Shown here piece by piece: positions 37,298-45,740 of a DNA stretch of 64,000 nt. The stretch lies in assembly GCF_900635815.1 (NCBI RefSeq), contig NZ_LR134173.1:1091501-1155500 (forward strand), in the 5' to 3' direction. Origin of the DNA: Legionella cherrii. Its GTDB lineage: Bacteria > Pseudomonadota > Gammaproteobacteria > Legionellales > Legionellaceae. Each line of letters starts with the position of its first letter. Within the stretch, counting starts at the first letter, position 1. Below the pieces are notes generated by a model. It saw only the letters and a program-made list of their open reading frames with translations. It ran no database searches and had not been told where the DNA came from. The translations under genes and the position numbers were made by a program.

Positions 37298-38200
37298 ATG
37301 TATCGTCGTTTGATTTTGATTTTTAGCGGACTCATCTATTTTTTCATGAGTTTTGGTTTATATGCTCAATTGCCTTGCTACTACCAGGAATTAACTGCTG
37401 ATGAAAAGCGTGATCTATTATGGGCTGAAATTACCTCAAGCCATGAAGAAGATCCCTTACCCCAGCTTACGGGCAATAGTTTTAATGAAGTGCTCGAAAA
37501 ATTAAAAGGATTGTTTAACTTAAGCCCTACGTTTGATACTGCCAGTGATGAAATTCCTGAAGGACGAGTAAAAATCATTCACGCCAACGGTTCAGTAGGA
37601 AAAATAGCATTAGTTCCTTCACCAGATCATCCCTTCACAGGCATTTATCAGACGGGGGCAATAGGCATAGCACGTCTTTCGCTAGCAACTCCTCCAGCTG
37701 ATGATAGTTATATTCCTGGCATGGCGATTAAATTTTTAATCACAGGGCATCCCTCTTTAAATTTGCAAGTGATGAATTTGCTTGAGGGACAAAAAGGCAA
37801 TTGGAATTATTTTGCGAAAGATTTTTCGAACCAAATACCTCATCCTGCCAGTTGGACCTTAAGTGCTATTGAGAAAATATTTGAATGGACTCGCGACCCT
37901 GCGAATAACCTTCCTTTATGGCATTTAGCAGCTTGGACGAGTGATGGGAAATTTGATGGAATTCCTGTGTACCCTGAGCGGCTCTATTTCCGACCAACGA
38001 GCTTGGTTAAGGATTTAATCCCTGAAAATTCACGCGAAGACTTCAGAATCTCTTTTGCAGAGGTACCCATGGGTCCAATCTATGAAGTCTATGGCGAATA
38101 TCAAGGTATCGAGTATCGTATAGGGACATTAATCTTGGAAAGTCCTTTATTGGCTTCCAATTACGGTGATAAGAAATTATTTTTCCAGCACCAACGATAA
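37298..38200 (+). CDS. Secreted protein with catalase-like segments
   Basis: A 300-residue protein with a signal peptide (MYRRLILIFSGLIYFFMSFG, cleavage near YAQ) and a strong ribosome site (AAGGAGG). Residues ~90-165 read HANGSVGKIALV, TGIYQTGAIGIARLSLATP, PGMAIKFLITGHPSLNLQVMN, recalling the catalase-fold order H-(A/K)-x-G, F-x-x-G-x-x-x-x-(A)R-x-S, G-x-A-x-K-F, N. A heme-protein or catalase-like fold is therefore possible, with His94 as the distal His. No Tyr heme-ligand motif is evident. Treat as tentative. Confidence 0.6.
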   Translation: MYRRLILIFSGLIYFFMSFGLYAQLPCYYQELTADEKRDLLWAEITSSHEEDPLPQLTGNSFNEVLEKLKGLFNLSPTFDTASDEIPEGRVKIIHANGSVGKIALVPSPDHPFTGIYQTGAIGIARLSLATPPADDSYIPGMAIKFLITGHPSLNLQVMNLLEGQKGNWNYFAKDFSNQIPHPASWTLSAIEKIFEWTRDPANNLPLWHLAAWTSDGKFDGIPVYPERLYFRPTSLVKDLIPENSREDFRISFAEVPMGPIYEVYGEYQGIEYRIGTLILESPLLASNYGDKKLFFQHQR

Positions 38201-38201
38201 T

Positions 38202-39824
38202 TCAGTATCCATTAGGTCTTGATCTAGATTGATCATAGGTCAAGACTACCTGATCTTCCTCGTTTTCTGGACTAATCATTAACTCTCTTGGGACCGGCTC
38301 GGTTTTGGGTGTATTGAATTCCACGGATGAGGTGAAGCTCTGAATTATAGGTTTTCCAAGAAGGCCTAATTTTTTTATGCTCTCATTAAGATCTGCATTG
38401 GGTGATTTTTGTTTATTGTGCAATTCAAATCCTAAGCAGCGTTCGTCGGAGTCAAACACTTTATATCTTAAAACTTCTCGAAGATAGGATTCTGATGGTG
38501 TTGTATCGATGGTTGTATGGCGATTCTCATTGATACAGCGAACTGCTTTGTTAATCTGTTCCTCTTCATTTTTTCGCGAATCTTTGCCGCAAAGGGTATC
38601 CAGGTTATAAATGTGGGGCAGAAGACTTTGAAAACCATCATGACCATGAACATAAGTAATATAATAGCCTTTGTGAGTCGCAGGCCTTGCCATCTCGCTT
38701 TCTTTAGCGTCATCCCAGCGATTCCATAAAAGATAAATTAAAGGCCAGGCTGTTCTTTCTTGTTCTGACATATTGGTCCGGTCATGAATTGCATCCGTAT
38801 GAAACAGTGAATTCATGACATTGTTTTCAATGAAGAATTGAAATTGATGATTAATCTGATCAATGGTTTCCGCTAAAGCATTCGCAGTGGAATCATTATA
38901 ATTTACCCCAAGACGTGCTGCCAGCAATTGAATGGTATCGAAACGAATGGGAGCATGGCTAAATAAAGTAATACCCTTTTCATTGAGTGTATAATCCAAG
39001 ATCTTAAGTGAGGGTTTATAGCTTTCGTTGATTAACTCGGTTAATTCCTGATGGTGAATAATATGATGCTCAAGTAACAGGTTAAGACCCCAAAAAGAAG
39101 GAATTTGTACATCACCAATATATCCTGGGGGAACAAAGGATTGCCCCGCCGTGAATTGTTCAAAGGCATAAATAAACTCGCTGCTATGGTTTGAAATCAA
39201 AATATTTAATCGGCAATGGTGTCGACGAAGCATACTAAGAATTCTAAAGGTGAAATAATCGCAATTTCCGCGATCAGCTACTTCATCTCCGATGAGGCGA
39301 ATCAGGGTTTGATTATCGTGGATTTCTAATAGGGACATGAACTCATTAAATTGACTAACACAATAAGCCAGCTTCTCTTTGGGTTCAGATAGTTTTTGCT
39401 GTAACTGCCTTTGCTCTTCTTCAGCTGCTTGCAGCTTTATTAGGGCTTGTTCTCGCAATTGAGACAGGGAGTTCGGTGTTTGGGTTTCAGCAGTTGCTGC
39501 GCTGATTATTTGTTTCTCTAGATGGGCAATTCGTTCTTTAGCATTATCGATTTTGATTTGTGTACATTGTAAGAGCGTACGGTTTTCCAAATATTCCTGA
39601 AGAAGCGCGCCGTACAGCTCATAAAGCGTTACAAATTGTTGATAAGCTTCCTCGACATTCTTAATTTTAGGGTTGAATTGAATGATTTGATGGCGAAAAA
39701 GAAAATGTATGAGTTTGATCGGATTGCCATGTAAATCGCCAAGAGTGATTGAACCTAAATTCGATTCCAGTTCATCAGGAAATTTATAAATATCAACATT
39801 CTTATTGATAAGACGGTAGGTCAT
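38202..39824 (-). CDS. Wip-family PPP phosphatase-like protein, candidate Dot/Icm effector
   Basis: A 540-residue protein with metallophosphoesterase motifs of the PPP type: GDLHGN (29-34), GDEVADRG (~178-185), SNHSSEF (~211-217, in place of GNHE), FSHAPIR (~285-291) and VHGHDG (~386-391). A charged helical insertion (~85-160, many E, Q, L and A) separates the first two motifs and predicts a coiled-coil hairpin, as in Legionella WipA. WipA and WipB are Dot/Icm effectors with this architecture. TAAGGA immediately precedes the ATG. The C-terminus is polar. Confidence 0.78.
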   Translation of the reverse strand: MTYRLINKNVDIYKFPDELESNLGSITLGDLHGNPIKLIHFLFRHQIIQFNPKIKNVEEAYQQFVTLYELYGALLQEYLENRTLLQCTQIKIDNAKERIAHLEKQIISAATAETQTPNSLSQLREQALIKLQAAEEEQRQLQQKLSEPKEKLAYCVSQFNEFMSLLEIHDNQTLIRLIGDEVADRGNCDYFTFRILSMLRRHHCRLNILISNHSSEFIYAFEQFTAGQSFVPPGYIGDVQIPSFWGLNLLLEHHIIHHQELTELINESYKPSLKILDYTLNEKGITLFSHAPIRFDTIQLLAARLGVNYNDSTANALAETIDQINHQFQFFIENNVMNSLFHTDAIHDRTNMSEQERTAWPLIYLLWNRWDDAKESEMARPATHKGYYITYVHGHDGFQSLLPHIYNLDTLCGKDSRKNEEEQINKAVRCINENRHTTIDTTPSESYLREVLRYKVFDSDERCLGFELHNKQKSPNADLNESIKKLGLLGKPIIQSFTSSVEFNTPKTEPVPRELMISPENEEDQVVLTYDQSRSRPNGY

Positions 39825-39972
39825 TCCTTAACCTAAATGGAGCAATTCTCCTGACAAACATAATGGATTCAATCAGAAATATCAATCAAGACCATGTAAA
39901 TCACCCCTTAGGACGGGTAAATAGAATGCCTGCTGTAGCGGTTAAAATTTTTCGGGATGTTTCACTTCCTTG

Positions 39973-40362
39973 TCATTGTATAAAAAGAAGTATTAAATTT
40001 AAAAACGAAAGGCAGGCAATAACGCTAAAGGTCAAAATCATCCCGCGGACACGAAATTTAAGGTGATGTTCTTTGGCCAGAAACGCATAAGCATGAAAGA
40101 TTCGTCCCAAGATAAACAAAAAAATCAAAGCTAAAAGTACCATCCAGTTGGCTTTATTTGCTTCAGCACAAAAGAGTAAGATCAGTGTAAACGGAACATA
40201 CTCAACAAAATTGCCGTGTGCTCTTATTGCCATTTCCAAATCAACTAACTCGTTGCTTCCGACTCTCACTTTATATTTTCGACGCAAGGTAATAACACGG
40301 GCTGAAAGATAGATGTAGGCAAAGGCTAACAGGGAGCCGGTTACGGTTGTCATTGGATACAT
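39973..40362 (-). CDS. MAPEG family membrane protein
   Basis: A 129-residue protein with four membrane helices and the MAPEG signature (YKVRVGSNELVDLEMAIRAHGNFVEYVPFTLILL, in pieces over ~30-63), where the AIRAHGNFxEYVP block is diagnostic. MAPEG proteins are glutathione-dependent membrane enzymes. It starts 13 bp after the alpha/beta hydrolase gene, so the two form an operon. Confidence 0.9.
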   Translation of the reverse strand: MYPMTTVTGSLLAFAYIYLSARVITLRRKYKVRVGSNELVDLEMAIRAHGNFVEYVPFTLILLFCAEANKANWMVLLALIFLFILGRIFHAYAFLAKEHHLKFRVRGMILTFSVIACLSFLNLILLFIQ

Positions 40363-40375
40363 TTTATTCTCCTAA

Positions 40376-41203
40376 TCAATAGAGCGACTCATTTGTTGTC
40401 ACAGAATTTAGTTTCATTACAAAATCATCAAAGCAATGCTGAACATCATTCAAAAAAAGTAACCAAGGACAATGACCTGCTTTGCTAATTACTTTATGGA
40501 TACAATTTTTGCCTTGGAATTTTTCATTGTTCATAAAAATTAAGGGTGGACAAACAAAGTCATTCTCGCTGGCAATTGTCATGGTGGGTATTGTTTCTGG
40601 AAACCATTTACATGAATAATCCGGGTAAAAATGTTCAATGGCATAATGATAAGCAGTATTATTAAAGGCAAAAAGAGGCATGATTTTTTCTCCTTCCACC
40701 AATTCTTCAGCTGTAAAACAATAATGTTTATAGGTATTCCAAAACATTTTATATGCCTCATCCGAAGGTGCCAAATGATACTGGCTGGCGGGAGGAATTA
40801 AATCGGGTAAATGGTGTTGCTGTTGCATGGCACTCACATGCTGAAAAAAACTGTTTTCGGTGGTGGTATTCATTAACACCAGACCCGCCAGATGATGTTT
40901 TAGTTCCGGTAAATTTAATGCAAACATCCCGGAAAAGCTGTGGGTGACTAATACCGGTTTAGGAAGGTCTTTTAATAAATCAATTAAACCCTCTTTCCAA
41001 TATTTGAAATCAAGTTTGCCTTGAGTATTGATGCCATCTTGCGGGAAATCTAATAGAAAAATAGATCCAGGTAACTGCAACCTACTGCATAAGTTATTGA
41101 GGTACTCAGAGCCCAAACCAGGACCACCTGGTAAGAATAACCAGTTGCATCCAGGACCTTCAGTGATTTGTTTTATTTTATAACCATATTTTGTGTATTG
41201 CAT
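40376..41203 (-). CDS. Alpha/beta hydrolase
   Basis: A 275-residue hydrolase. The oxyanion loop LPGGPGLGSEYL (~25-36), nucleophile elbow THSFSGMFAL (Ser ~93), an acid candidate in SENDFVCPP (~213-221) and the closing AGHCPW (His ~243) make up a full catalytic set. No signal peptide. Substrate unknown; the GGPG motif is shared with prolyl aminopeptidases and related esterases. It leads an operon with the MAPEG gene. Confidence 0.82.
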   Translation of the reverse strand: MQYTKYGYKIKQITEGPGCNWLFLPGGPGLGSEYLNNLCSRLQLPGSIFLLDFPQDGINTQGKLDFKYWKEGLIDLLKDLPKPVLVTHSFSGMFALNLPELKHHLAGLVLMNTTTENSFFQHVSAMQQQHHLPDLIPPASQYHLAPSDEAYKMFWNTYKHYCFTAEELVEGEKIMPLFAFNNTAYHYAIEHFYPDYSCKWFPETIPTMTIASENDFVCPPLIFMNNEKFQGKNCIHKVISKAGHCPWLLFLNDVQHCFDDFVMKLNSVTTNESLY

Positions 41204-41349
41204 GTGGGAATCACTACTTTTTATTCAGTTGTTAATCATAACACACAGCCTAGTTGAATTAATGCGTCGTTAGCATTTATAGTGGATTAAGTCGTTTCCC
41301 ATTTAACTGAACTAGGCACAAAAGCCGAACTACTAAACCAGGTGAGGGT

Positions 41350-41808
41350 ATGATGAAAAAAACATATTATATTGTTTTTTTATTCAGTCTTTTTTTAGCT
41401 TCGGCTTATGTGCATGCAAATTATTTACGATACAGCGGTAAATGCCAATTTTCTCTGACTCGGGATCGTTATGCTTATTGTTTAGAGAAGGAGATGGTTT
41501 TTTATGATAATGAGTTTAGAAGACTGTATGGTAATTTAACACCGGATGCTTCGCTACTTGCTTCTGAAGCATTAGCAACACAAATTGTTGAACCTAATTG
41601 TGATGCGATTGCACAAAAAATTGGTGCTGGTTTGGAATATCATATTGCTTTTCGCACCTGCATGATTTACATCACCAAAGAAAAGATTGCTTGTATTAGG
41701 CGATTTGTTCCTTGTCAAATATGTTGGGGGAGGAAATGGGCCAATGCGATAAAAAAACCTTTATTATTCCTCGAAGGAGTTTCGATTAATCTATCGGATC
41801 CCACTTGA
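41350..41808 (+). CDS. Secreted cysteine-containing hypothetical protein
   Basis: A 152-residue protein with a signal peptide (MMKKTYYIVFLFSLFLASAY, cleavage near VHA-N). The mature part carries about seven cysteines (GKCQF, AYCLEK, PNCDAI, RTCMIY, IACIRRFVPCQICW), and the CLxxE...YDNEFRRLY segment faintly recalls LprI-type lysozyme-inhibitor domains. That similarity is too weak to name. Good ribosome site (GGTGAGGG region). Likely periplasmic. Confidence 0.55.
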   Translation: MMKKTYYIVFLFSLFLASAYVHANYLRYSGKCQFSLTRDRYAYCLEKEMVFYDNEFRRLYGNLTPDASLLASEALATQIVEPNCDAIAQKIGAGLEYHIAFRTCMIYITKEKIACIRRFVPCQICWGRKWANAIKKPLLFLEGVSINLSDPT

Positions 41809-41816
41809 GAAAATGT

Positions 41817-41844
41817 CCCCGTCTTCCCCCTTTGAGGAGACGGG
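41817..41844. terminator. Hairpin terminator between convergent genes
   Basis: CCCCGTCTTCC (41817-41827) pairs with GGAGACGGG (41836-41844) with one bulge, in the 43-bp gap between two convergent genes, consistent with a shared terminator. Confidence 0.7.
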
Positions 41845-41851
41845 AAATTGA

Positions 41852-42397
41852 TTAGTTTGTTGGGGTGGGTTTTGAGGCAACAGCATTATCAGCACAATTA
41901 TCAGCAATGCTATCTATTTCATCGCTATATTGTTTATCCGTCATATCATTTGATCTTTTGAGCAGATCCACTAACTTGGGCTTAGCGCATTCACAATAAG
42001 CACTAATTAATTTCTTATCCTCGTCTGTTTGTTTGGGATCAACAAGATTCCATCTGTCTTGGCAAAAATCAGTGACGTCGCTGTCTTTTGCTTTACTCAA
42101 TCCTACTTCATCCTCCAACGAATCCATTGCATCATGCAGCAGGGTTCTTGACATGCAGAGATGGACTGCTTTTTGAACTGCGGCGTCATTGTCTAAAGGT
42201 TGTTTGGCAGCACAACCACAATATTTTTCGCCAAAATTTTTAAAGTCTACTTTATCTTTTGCTTCATCTGCTTTTTTCATCCAGGCATTAGTACAAAGCG
42301 TTTGAAAGTCTCCGCCACCCGCCGTATCTGCTGCATAAGTTGGTACAGCAAACATAAGGGAAAGAACAGGAATAGCCATTCTTTTGAGAAAATTCAT
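41852..42397 (-). CDS. Periplasmic protein with duplicated CxC domain
   Basis: A 181-residue exported protein (signal peptide MNFLKRMAIPVLSLMFAVPT, cleavage after YAA). The mature part contains two related units: LCTNAW...KYCGCAAKQP...HLCMS (~34-83) and FCQDRW...AYCECAKPK...NCADN (~111-171). Each has a C, a C-x-C and a final C, suggesting internal duplication with disulfides or metal binding. No family name is recalled. A signal-bearing acidic periplasmic protein with no clear operon partner. Confidence 0.6.
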   Translation of the reverse strand: MNFLKRMAIPVLSLMFAVPTYAADTAGGGDFQTLCTNAWMKKADEAKDKVDFKNFGEKYCGCAAKQPLDNDAAVQKAVHLCMSRTLLHDAMDSLEDEVGLSKAKDSDVTDFCQDRWNLVDPKQTDEDKKLISAYCECAKPKLVDLLKRSNDMTDKQYSDEIDSIADNCADNAVASKPTPTN

Positions 42398-42541
42398 AAT
42401 TAATCACTCCTTTGATTTAATAGTACTTCTTCCTCATTGAGGATAGCCAATGTTTTTGGGGTTATCTACACTATTTTAAAAAATTTAGTTTTTGCTTCTT
42501 TTTTGGATAGAATGCAACTTTTTAAAGGAACGATCATCATC

Positions 42542-43228
42542 ATGACGGCAGTAGAGAAACATTGGTCTCGGGTAGAGTACCTGCACAAGAATGTCAAGAA
42601 TCACAACATTCATATTAAAGGCACCCACAGTTACTACAGTGATGCATGGACAGGAAGTTTTGAGGAAACGGTCGTCAGGTATCTCTATGGAGATGAGTTC
42701 AGTTTAAAAAATTGGCAGCCACAATGGAACATTGACCAACTCTTTATTGGGGATTATGTCTGTATTGCGGCTGAGGTAATTATTATGTTGGGAGGGAATC
42801 ATAATCATCGTGCGGATTGGTTTTGCTTGTATCCTTTTGCAGACAATTATGTGCAAGCATACCAAGGCAAGGGGGATACAATCATTCATGATGGCGTTTG
42901 GCTTGGCATGCGTTCCATGATTATGCCGGGTATCACCATTGGTGAGGGCGCTATTATCGCCGCCAATAGTGTGGTGACAAAAGATGTTGAACCTTACAGT
43001 ATTGTTGCCGGTAGCCCTGCACAATTGGTTAAAAAACGTTTTGACGACACGGTTATTCAGCGCCTTCTTCGCTTGGGCATCTATGGGTGGGATGAAGAAA
43101 AATTTAATCGCTTGCAGCCGTATATTTGTAGCAGTGATATAGCGGCCCTGGAAGAACAAAGCAGGAAGTATGATGCCTTACATCAGGGTGTCTCTTTAAG
43201 TGCGCATGCAGATTATGGCAGCAAGTGA
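42542..43228 (+). CDS. Vat/CatB-type xenobiotic acetyltransferase
   Basis: A left-handed beta-helix (hexapeptide) acetyltransferase of 228 residues. Family signatures are the THSYYSDAW segment (~24-32), GDYVCIAAEVIIMLGGNHNHRADWF (catalytic His in NHNHR, ~79-83), IHDGVWLGMRSMIMPGITIGEGAIIAANSVVTKDV and SIVAGSPAQLVKKRF. Relatives acetylate streptogramin A or chloramphenicol. The start ATG 42542 matches the family N-terminus; in-frame ATGs at 42512 and 42437 would add an unusual leader. Substrate is unproven. Confidence 0.85.
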   Translation: MTAVEKHWSRVEYLHKNVKNHNIHIKGTHSYYSDAWTGSFEETVVRYLYGDEFSLKNWQPQWNIDQLFIGDYVCIAAEVIIMLGGNHNHRADWFCLYPFADNYVQAYQGKGDTIIHDGVWLGMRSMIMPGITIGEGAIIAANSVVTKDVEPYSIVAGSPAQLVKKRFDDTVIQRLLRLGIYGWDEEKFNRLQPYICSSDIAALEEQSRKYDALHQGVSLSAHADYGSK

Positions 43229-43265
43229 AGGCTGGATTGAGCCAGCCCGGATTAAGTTAGGTCCC

Positions 43266-43622
43266 TTAGATACATACTGCTTTTATGGGTTGCGTGCCTA
43301 AATTCGTGACTTGAGCTTTGGCTCCAGGTTCTGCTGCTATGGGAATTTGTTGTAGGTTGGTTAAAGCAGAAACTAAAGAATCACCTTGTTTCAGGCTGGT
43401 TCCATTGAACATGCCTTTTCCACTAATAACCTGAATGGAAATATAATTTTTTACGCTTGCAACCGCATGTATTTCACATAATAAAGAAAGTGTTTGTTTG
43501 TTCGTATTGGCCAAAACAGCAGCTTTATTGGGTTCAAGATTGATTTCAATGGGGGCAGAACAAACGGAAGTGCTCATTAAAACCAGAACACTAGAGAGTA
43601 ATTTAGTAATAAATCGATACAT
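43266..43622 (-). CDS. Small secreted hypothetical protein
   Basis: A 118-residue protein with a signal peptide (MYRFITKLLSSVLVLMSTSV, cleavage near CSA). The mature domain is beta-rich with two cysteines (LLCEIHA, KAVCI at the very end) and a closing QPIKAVCI strand. Rather like small periplasmic proteins abundant in Legionella. Function unknown. Confidence 0.6.
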   Translation of the reverse strand: MYRFITKLLSSVLVLMSTSVCSAPIEINLEPNKAAVLANTNKQTLSLLCEIHAVASVKNYISIQVISGKGMFNGTSLKQGDSLVSALTNLQQIPIAAEPGAKAQVTNLGTQPIKAVCI

Positions 43623-43878
43623 AATTGTCCTTTTTTATTATTTTTATCGAATAAAAATAGAAGATTTGTTTTTGCAGCTTTTATTATCATGCAATCAATA
43701 ACAGAAATAAAGAATCCAAGATAAGTAAGCGTAACCTCCATGTTATATAAAAGGATGATGCAATAATGAGGAATATGAAAATGAAGGATTTATTGGTGTG
43801 CTCCCTGAGCATCAGTGCCACATTGCGGCGGCACTTAACTTGGTTTCGGCCGTAATAAATGGAGCCGAAAATAACCAT

Positions 43879-44499
43879 TTATCCCTTTAGAATTTTGCCA
43901 GTACGTCCTTGTTCCACCACATCAGGATCGCAGGCCTCGCCATGAAGCAATTTAGTGATCTCTCTGATTTTCTCTGTTTTGGTACGTCCCTGGCAAAAAA
44001 ATAAATAATCATGGATACGACGTTCAAACCACCGACCCTCAAGCATTGTTTTGTGTGCTTTTAGCATGTCTATTTGCTGAGGATTCAAGGTATAAGATTT
44101 TAGTTTGGTGGTGGGTTGATTGGAAGAAGCCGGTTTATGGGATATTGTTTCATCACTCTCATTAGTTTCCTTCTCTTGGAATGGCACTAAGCTTTTATCG
44201 ATTAAAGTAAGAGAAGAGCTTAGGGTTTGTCCAAAAACATTTGAGGGTGAGGGAGTAAAAAATGATAAACTAATTTTGTCATAAACATCATTGACGGTAA
44301 TCAGAGTAATCTTGGTTGTTTCAATTTTCCCCAGATCATATTCCCAACCCCAGTCAGTTCTCCTCTTGCCTATAATGGGTAATGGTGTCCATTGTTTGTT
44401 GAATAAATGATAAAACTCAGGAATTCCCTTATCGTTAGTCCCCCATTTATAATAATTCTTTTGATCAGTGTAATAGTAAAACATCTTCATGCCCCCCAT
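43879..44499 (-). CDS. Hypothetical protein, candidate effector with PmrA-like box
   Basis: A 206-residue soluble protein. Its N-terminal ~85 residues are rich in aromatic residues (MFYYYTDQKNYYKWG, DWGWEYDLG) and look like a small beta domain; a Ser/Thr-rich linker (~105-135) leads to a helical C-terminal part (DMLKAHKTMLEGRWFERRIHDYLFF broken over ~144-168). A candidate PmrA box lies 33-49 bp upstream. ATGs at 44499, 44490 and 44484 are all possible starts; the last has the best-spaced G-rich site. No recognised family. Confidence 0.5.
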   Translation of the reverse strand: MGGMKMFYYYTDQKNYYKWGTNDKGIPEFYHLFNKQWTPLPIIGKRRTDWGWEYDLGKIETTKITLITVNDVYDKISLSFFTPSPSNVFGQTLSSSLTLIDKSLVPFQEKETNESDETISHKPASSNQPTTKLKSYTLNPQQIDMLKAHKTMLEGRWFERRIHDYLFFCQGRTKTEKIREITKLLHGEACDPDVVEQGRTGKILKG

Positions 44500-44528
44500 A
44501 TTCCAATTGCTACTTATATTACCAATAT

Positions 44529-44548
44529 ATTATTAACGTATCCTTAAT
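44529..44548 (-). promoter_or_regulatory. Candidate PmrA box upstream of the 206-residue gene
   Basis: On the minus strand ATTAAG (44548-44543) and GTTAAT (44537-44532) repeat with 11-bp period. TAATAT, a possible -10, begins 10 bp after the second half-site. Confidence 0.4.
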
Positions 44549-44696
44549 CCTATTGAATAGACACGGTTTTTATTACTCGATTTGTTACTCTGGGCCTCAG
44601 AGAGGTGATTCATGAGATTCGGGATTGAAAAGTGAAAAATACCATGTAAGAATCTTGTGTGAACATTTTGGACCTAAATTGTTAAAGGATGATCAA

Positions 44697-45059
44697 ATGC
44701 TCAAAAAACTTCTTATCAGTGTTTCATTGTTACTATGTTCTCTTTCTGCATACAGTATGCCTGAAGAGGAGAAAGCTTATCTTGCCAATCAATGTCATGA
44801 ATTATCGCAAAAAATTGACGAATTAAGTACGAATCAAACGAACTCTTGTTCCTCTTTGATGCAAGAGTCTGCCCGATTAGTAGAGCATGGCGGGCAATTT
44901 ATATTAAAAGAATACTGGTTTAATGCCAGAACGAATTTGCATCGTTCTTACAGGCTGTTAGGGGATGCGAATCAAATGAACTGTAAAACTGCCTCAGCAA
45001 TTTTAGCTGCTCGAAAAGGCATAGATGAAATTCTAGAACAGCTATATGGTCTAGAATAG
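44697..45059 (+). CDS. Small secreted helical protein
   Basis: A 120-residue protein from ATG 44697 (AAAGGA 7 bp upstream; an upstream in-frame ATG at 44625 would mask the signal peptide). The signal peptide MLKKLLISVSLLLCSLSAYS is clear. The mature part is helical and contains three cysteines (NQCHELS, NSCSSLM, MNCKTAS). Function unknown, likely periplasmic. Confidence 0.6.
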   Translation: MLKKLLISVSLLLCSLSAYSMPEEEKAYLANQCHELSQKIDELSTNQTNSCSSLMQESARLVEHGGQFILKEYWFNARTNLHRSYRLLGDANQMNCKTASAILAARKGIDEILEQLYGLE

Positions 45060-45099
45060 GTCTTGCTAAGGACTGATCTCTGACAAAAGGAAATGCAAA

Positions 45100-45699
45100 A
45101 TGAAAGTTATCGTAGTCGGTGGAACTGGAACAATAGGTGGTGCAGTTTGTAAAGAATTAGCCCAACGTCACACGGTAATTACAGTGGGGCATACGAATGG
45201 TGATTTTCAAGTTGACATTCGAGATAGCCGCTCCATTCAATTACTTTACCAATCAATCGGTTCGTTCGATGCCGTTGTTGCTGTAACCGGAGAAGTATGT
45301 TTTGAGGCATTAACCCAATTTTCTGAGGAACAATATACTGTAGGTCTGAATAGTAAATTAATGGGGCAAGTTCGACTGGTGTTAGAGGGGATCAAATACA
45401 TCAATAAAGGGGGATCATTTACTTTAACGAGTGGTATTTTAAGTCATGATCCCATCCCTATGGGTACCTCTGCAGCCATGGTCAATGGCGCGATTGATTC
45501 TTTTGTAAAAAGTGCGGCGATTGAATTACCTCATCATCTTCGTATTAATGCGGTAAGCCCTACTGTTCTCTCAGAATCAATGAATCAATATGCTCCTTTT
45601 TTTCGCGGATTTGAACCGGTACCTGCGCGTCGCGTTGCTTTAGCGTTTAGTAAAAGCGTTGAGGGGGCACAAACGGGTATGGTTTATTCTGTCGAATAA
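45100..45699 (+). CDS. Atypical short-chain dehydrogenase/reductase
   Basis: A 199-residue Rossmann-fold protein with the dinucleotide motif GGTGTIGG (8-15), VDIRD (~39-43), AVTGE (~62-66), and the C-terminal RINAVSPTVLSESM block typical of SDRs. The usual YxxxK active site is not conserved: the aligned segment reads SAAMVNGAIDSF, with Ser at the Tyr position and Val at the Lys position. The TSG serine is kept (~109-111). It may still bind NAD(P), but catalysis by the standard mechanism is doubtful. It lies alone between small secreted protein genes. Confidence 0.82.
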   Translation: MKVIVVGGTGTIGGAVCKELAQRHTVITVGHTNGDFQVDIRDSRSIQLLYQSIGSFDAVVAVTGEVCFEALTQFSEEQYTVGLNSKLMGQVRLVLEGIKYINKGGSFTLTSGILSHDPIPMGTSAAMVNGAIDSFVKSAAIELPHHLRINAVSPTVLSESMNQYAPFFRGFEPVPARRVALAFSKSVEGAQTGMVYSVE

Positions 45700-45740
45700 A
45701 ACCTTAGCATCACTATGACATTTAAGGAATGGCTTTTAAA

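Noticed and set aside
37080..37313. Plus-strand 77-residue frame upstream of the catalase-like gene
   Set aside because: It begins with a poor start codon, lacks a ribosome site, overlaps the next gene's start and shows no family resemblance.
43687..43878. Minus-strand 63-residue frame
   Set aside because: No convincing ribosome site or family; the middle part is of low-complexity hydrophobic composition typical of AT-rich intergenic DNA.
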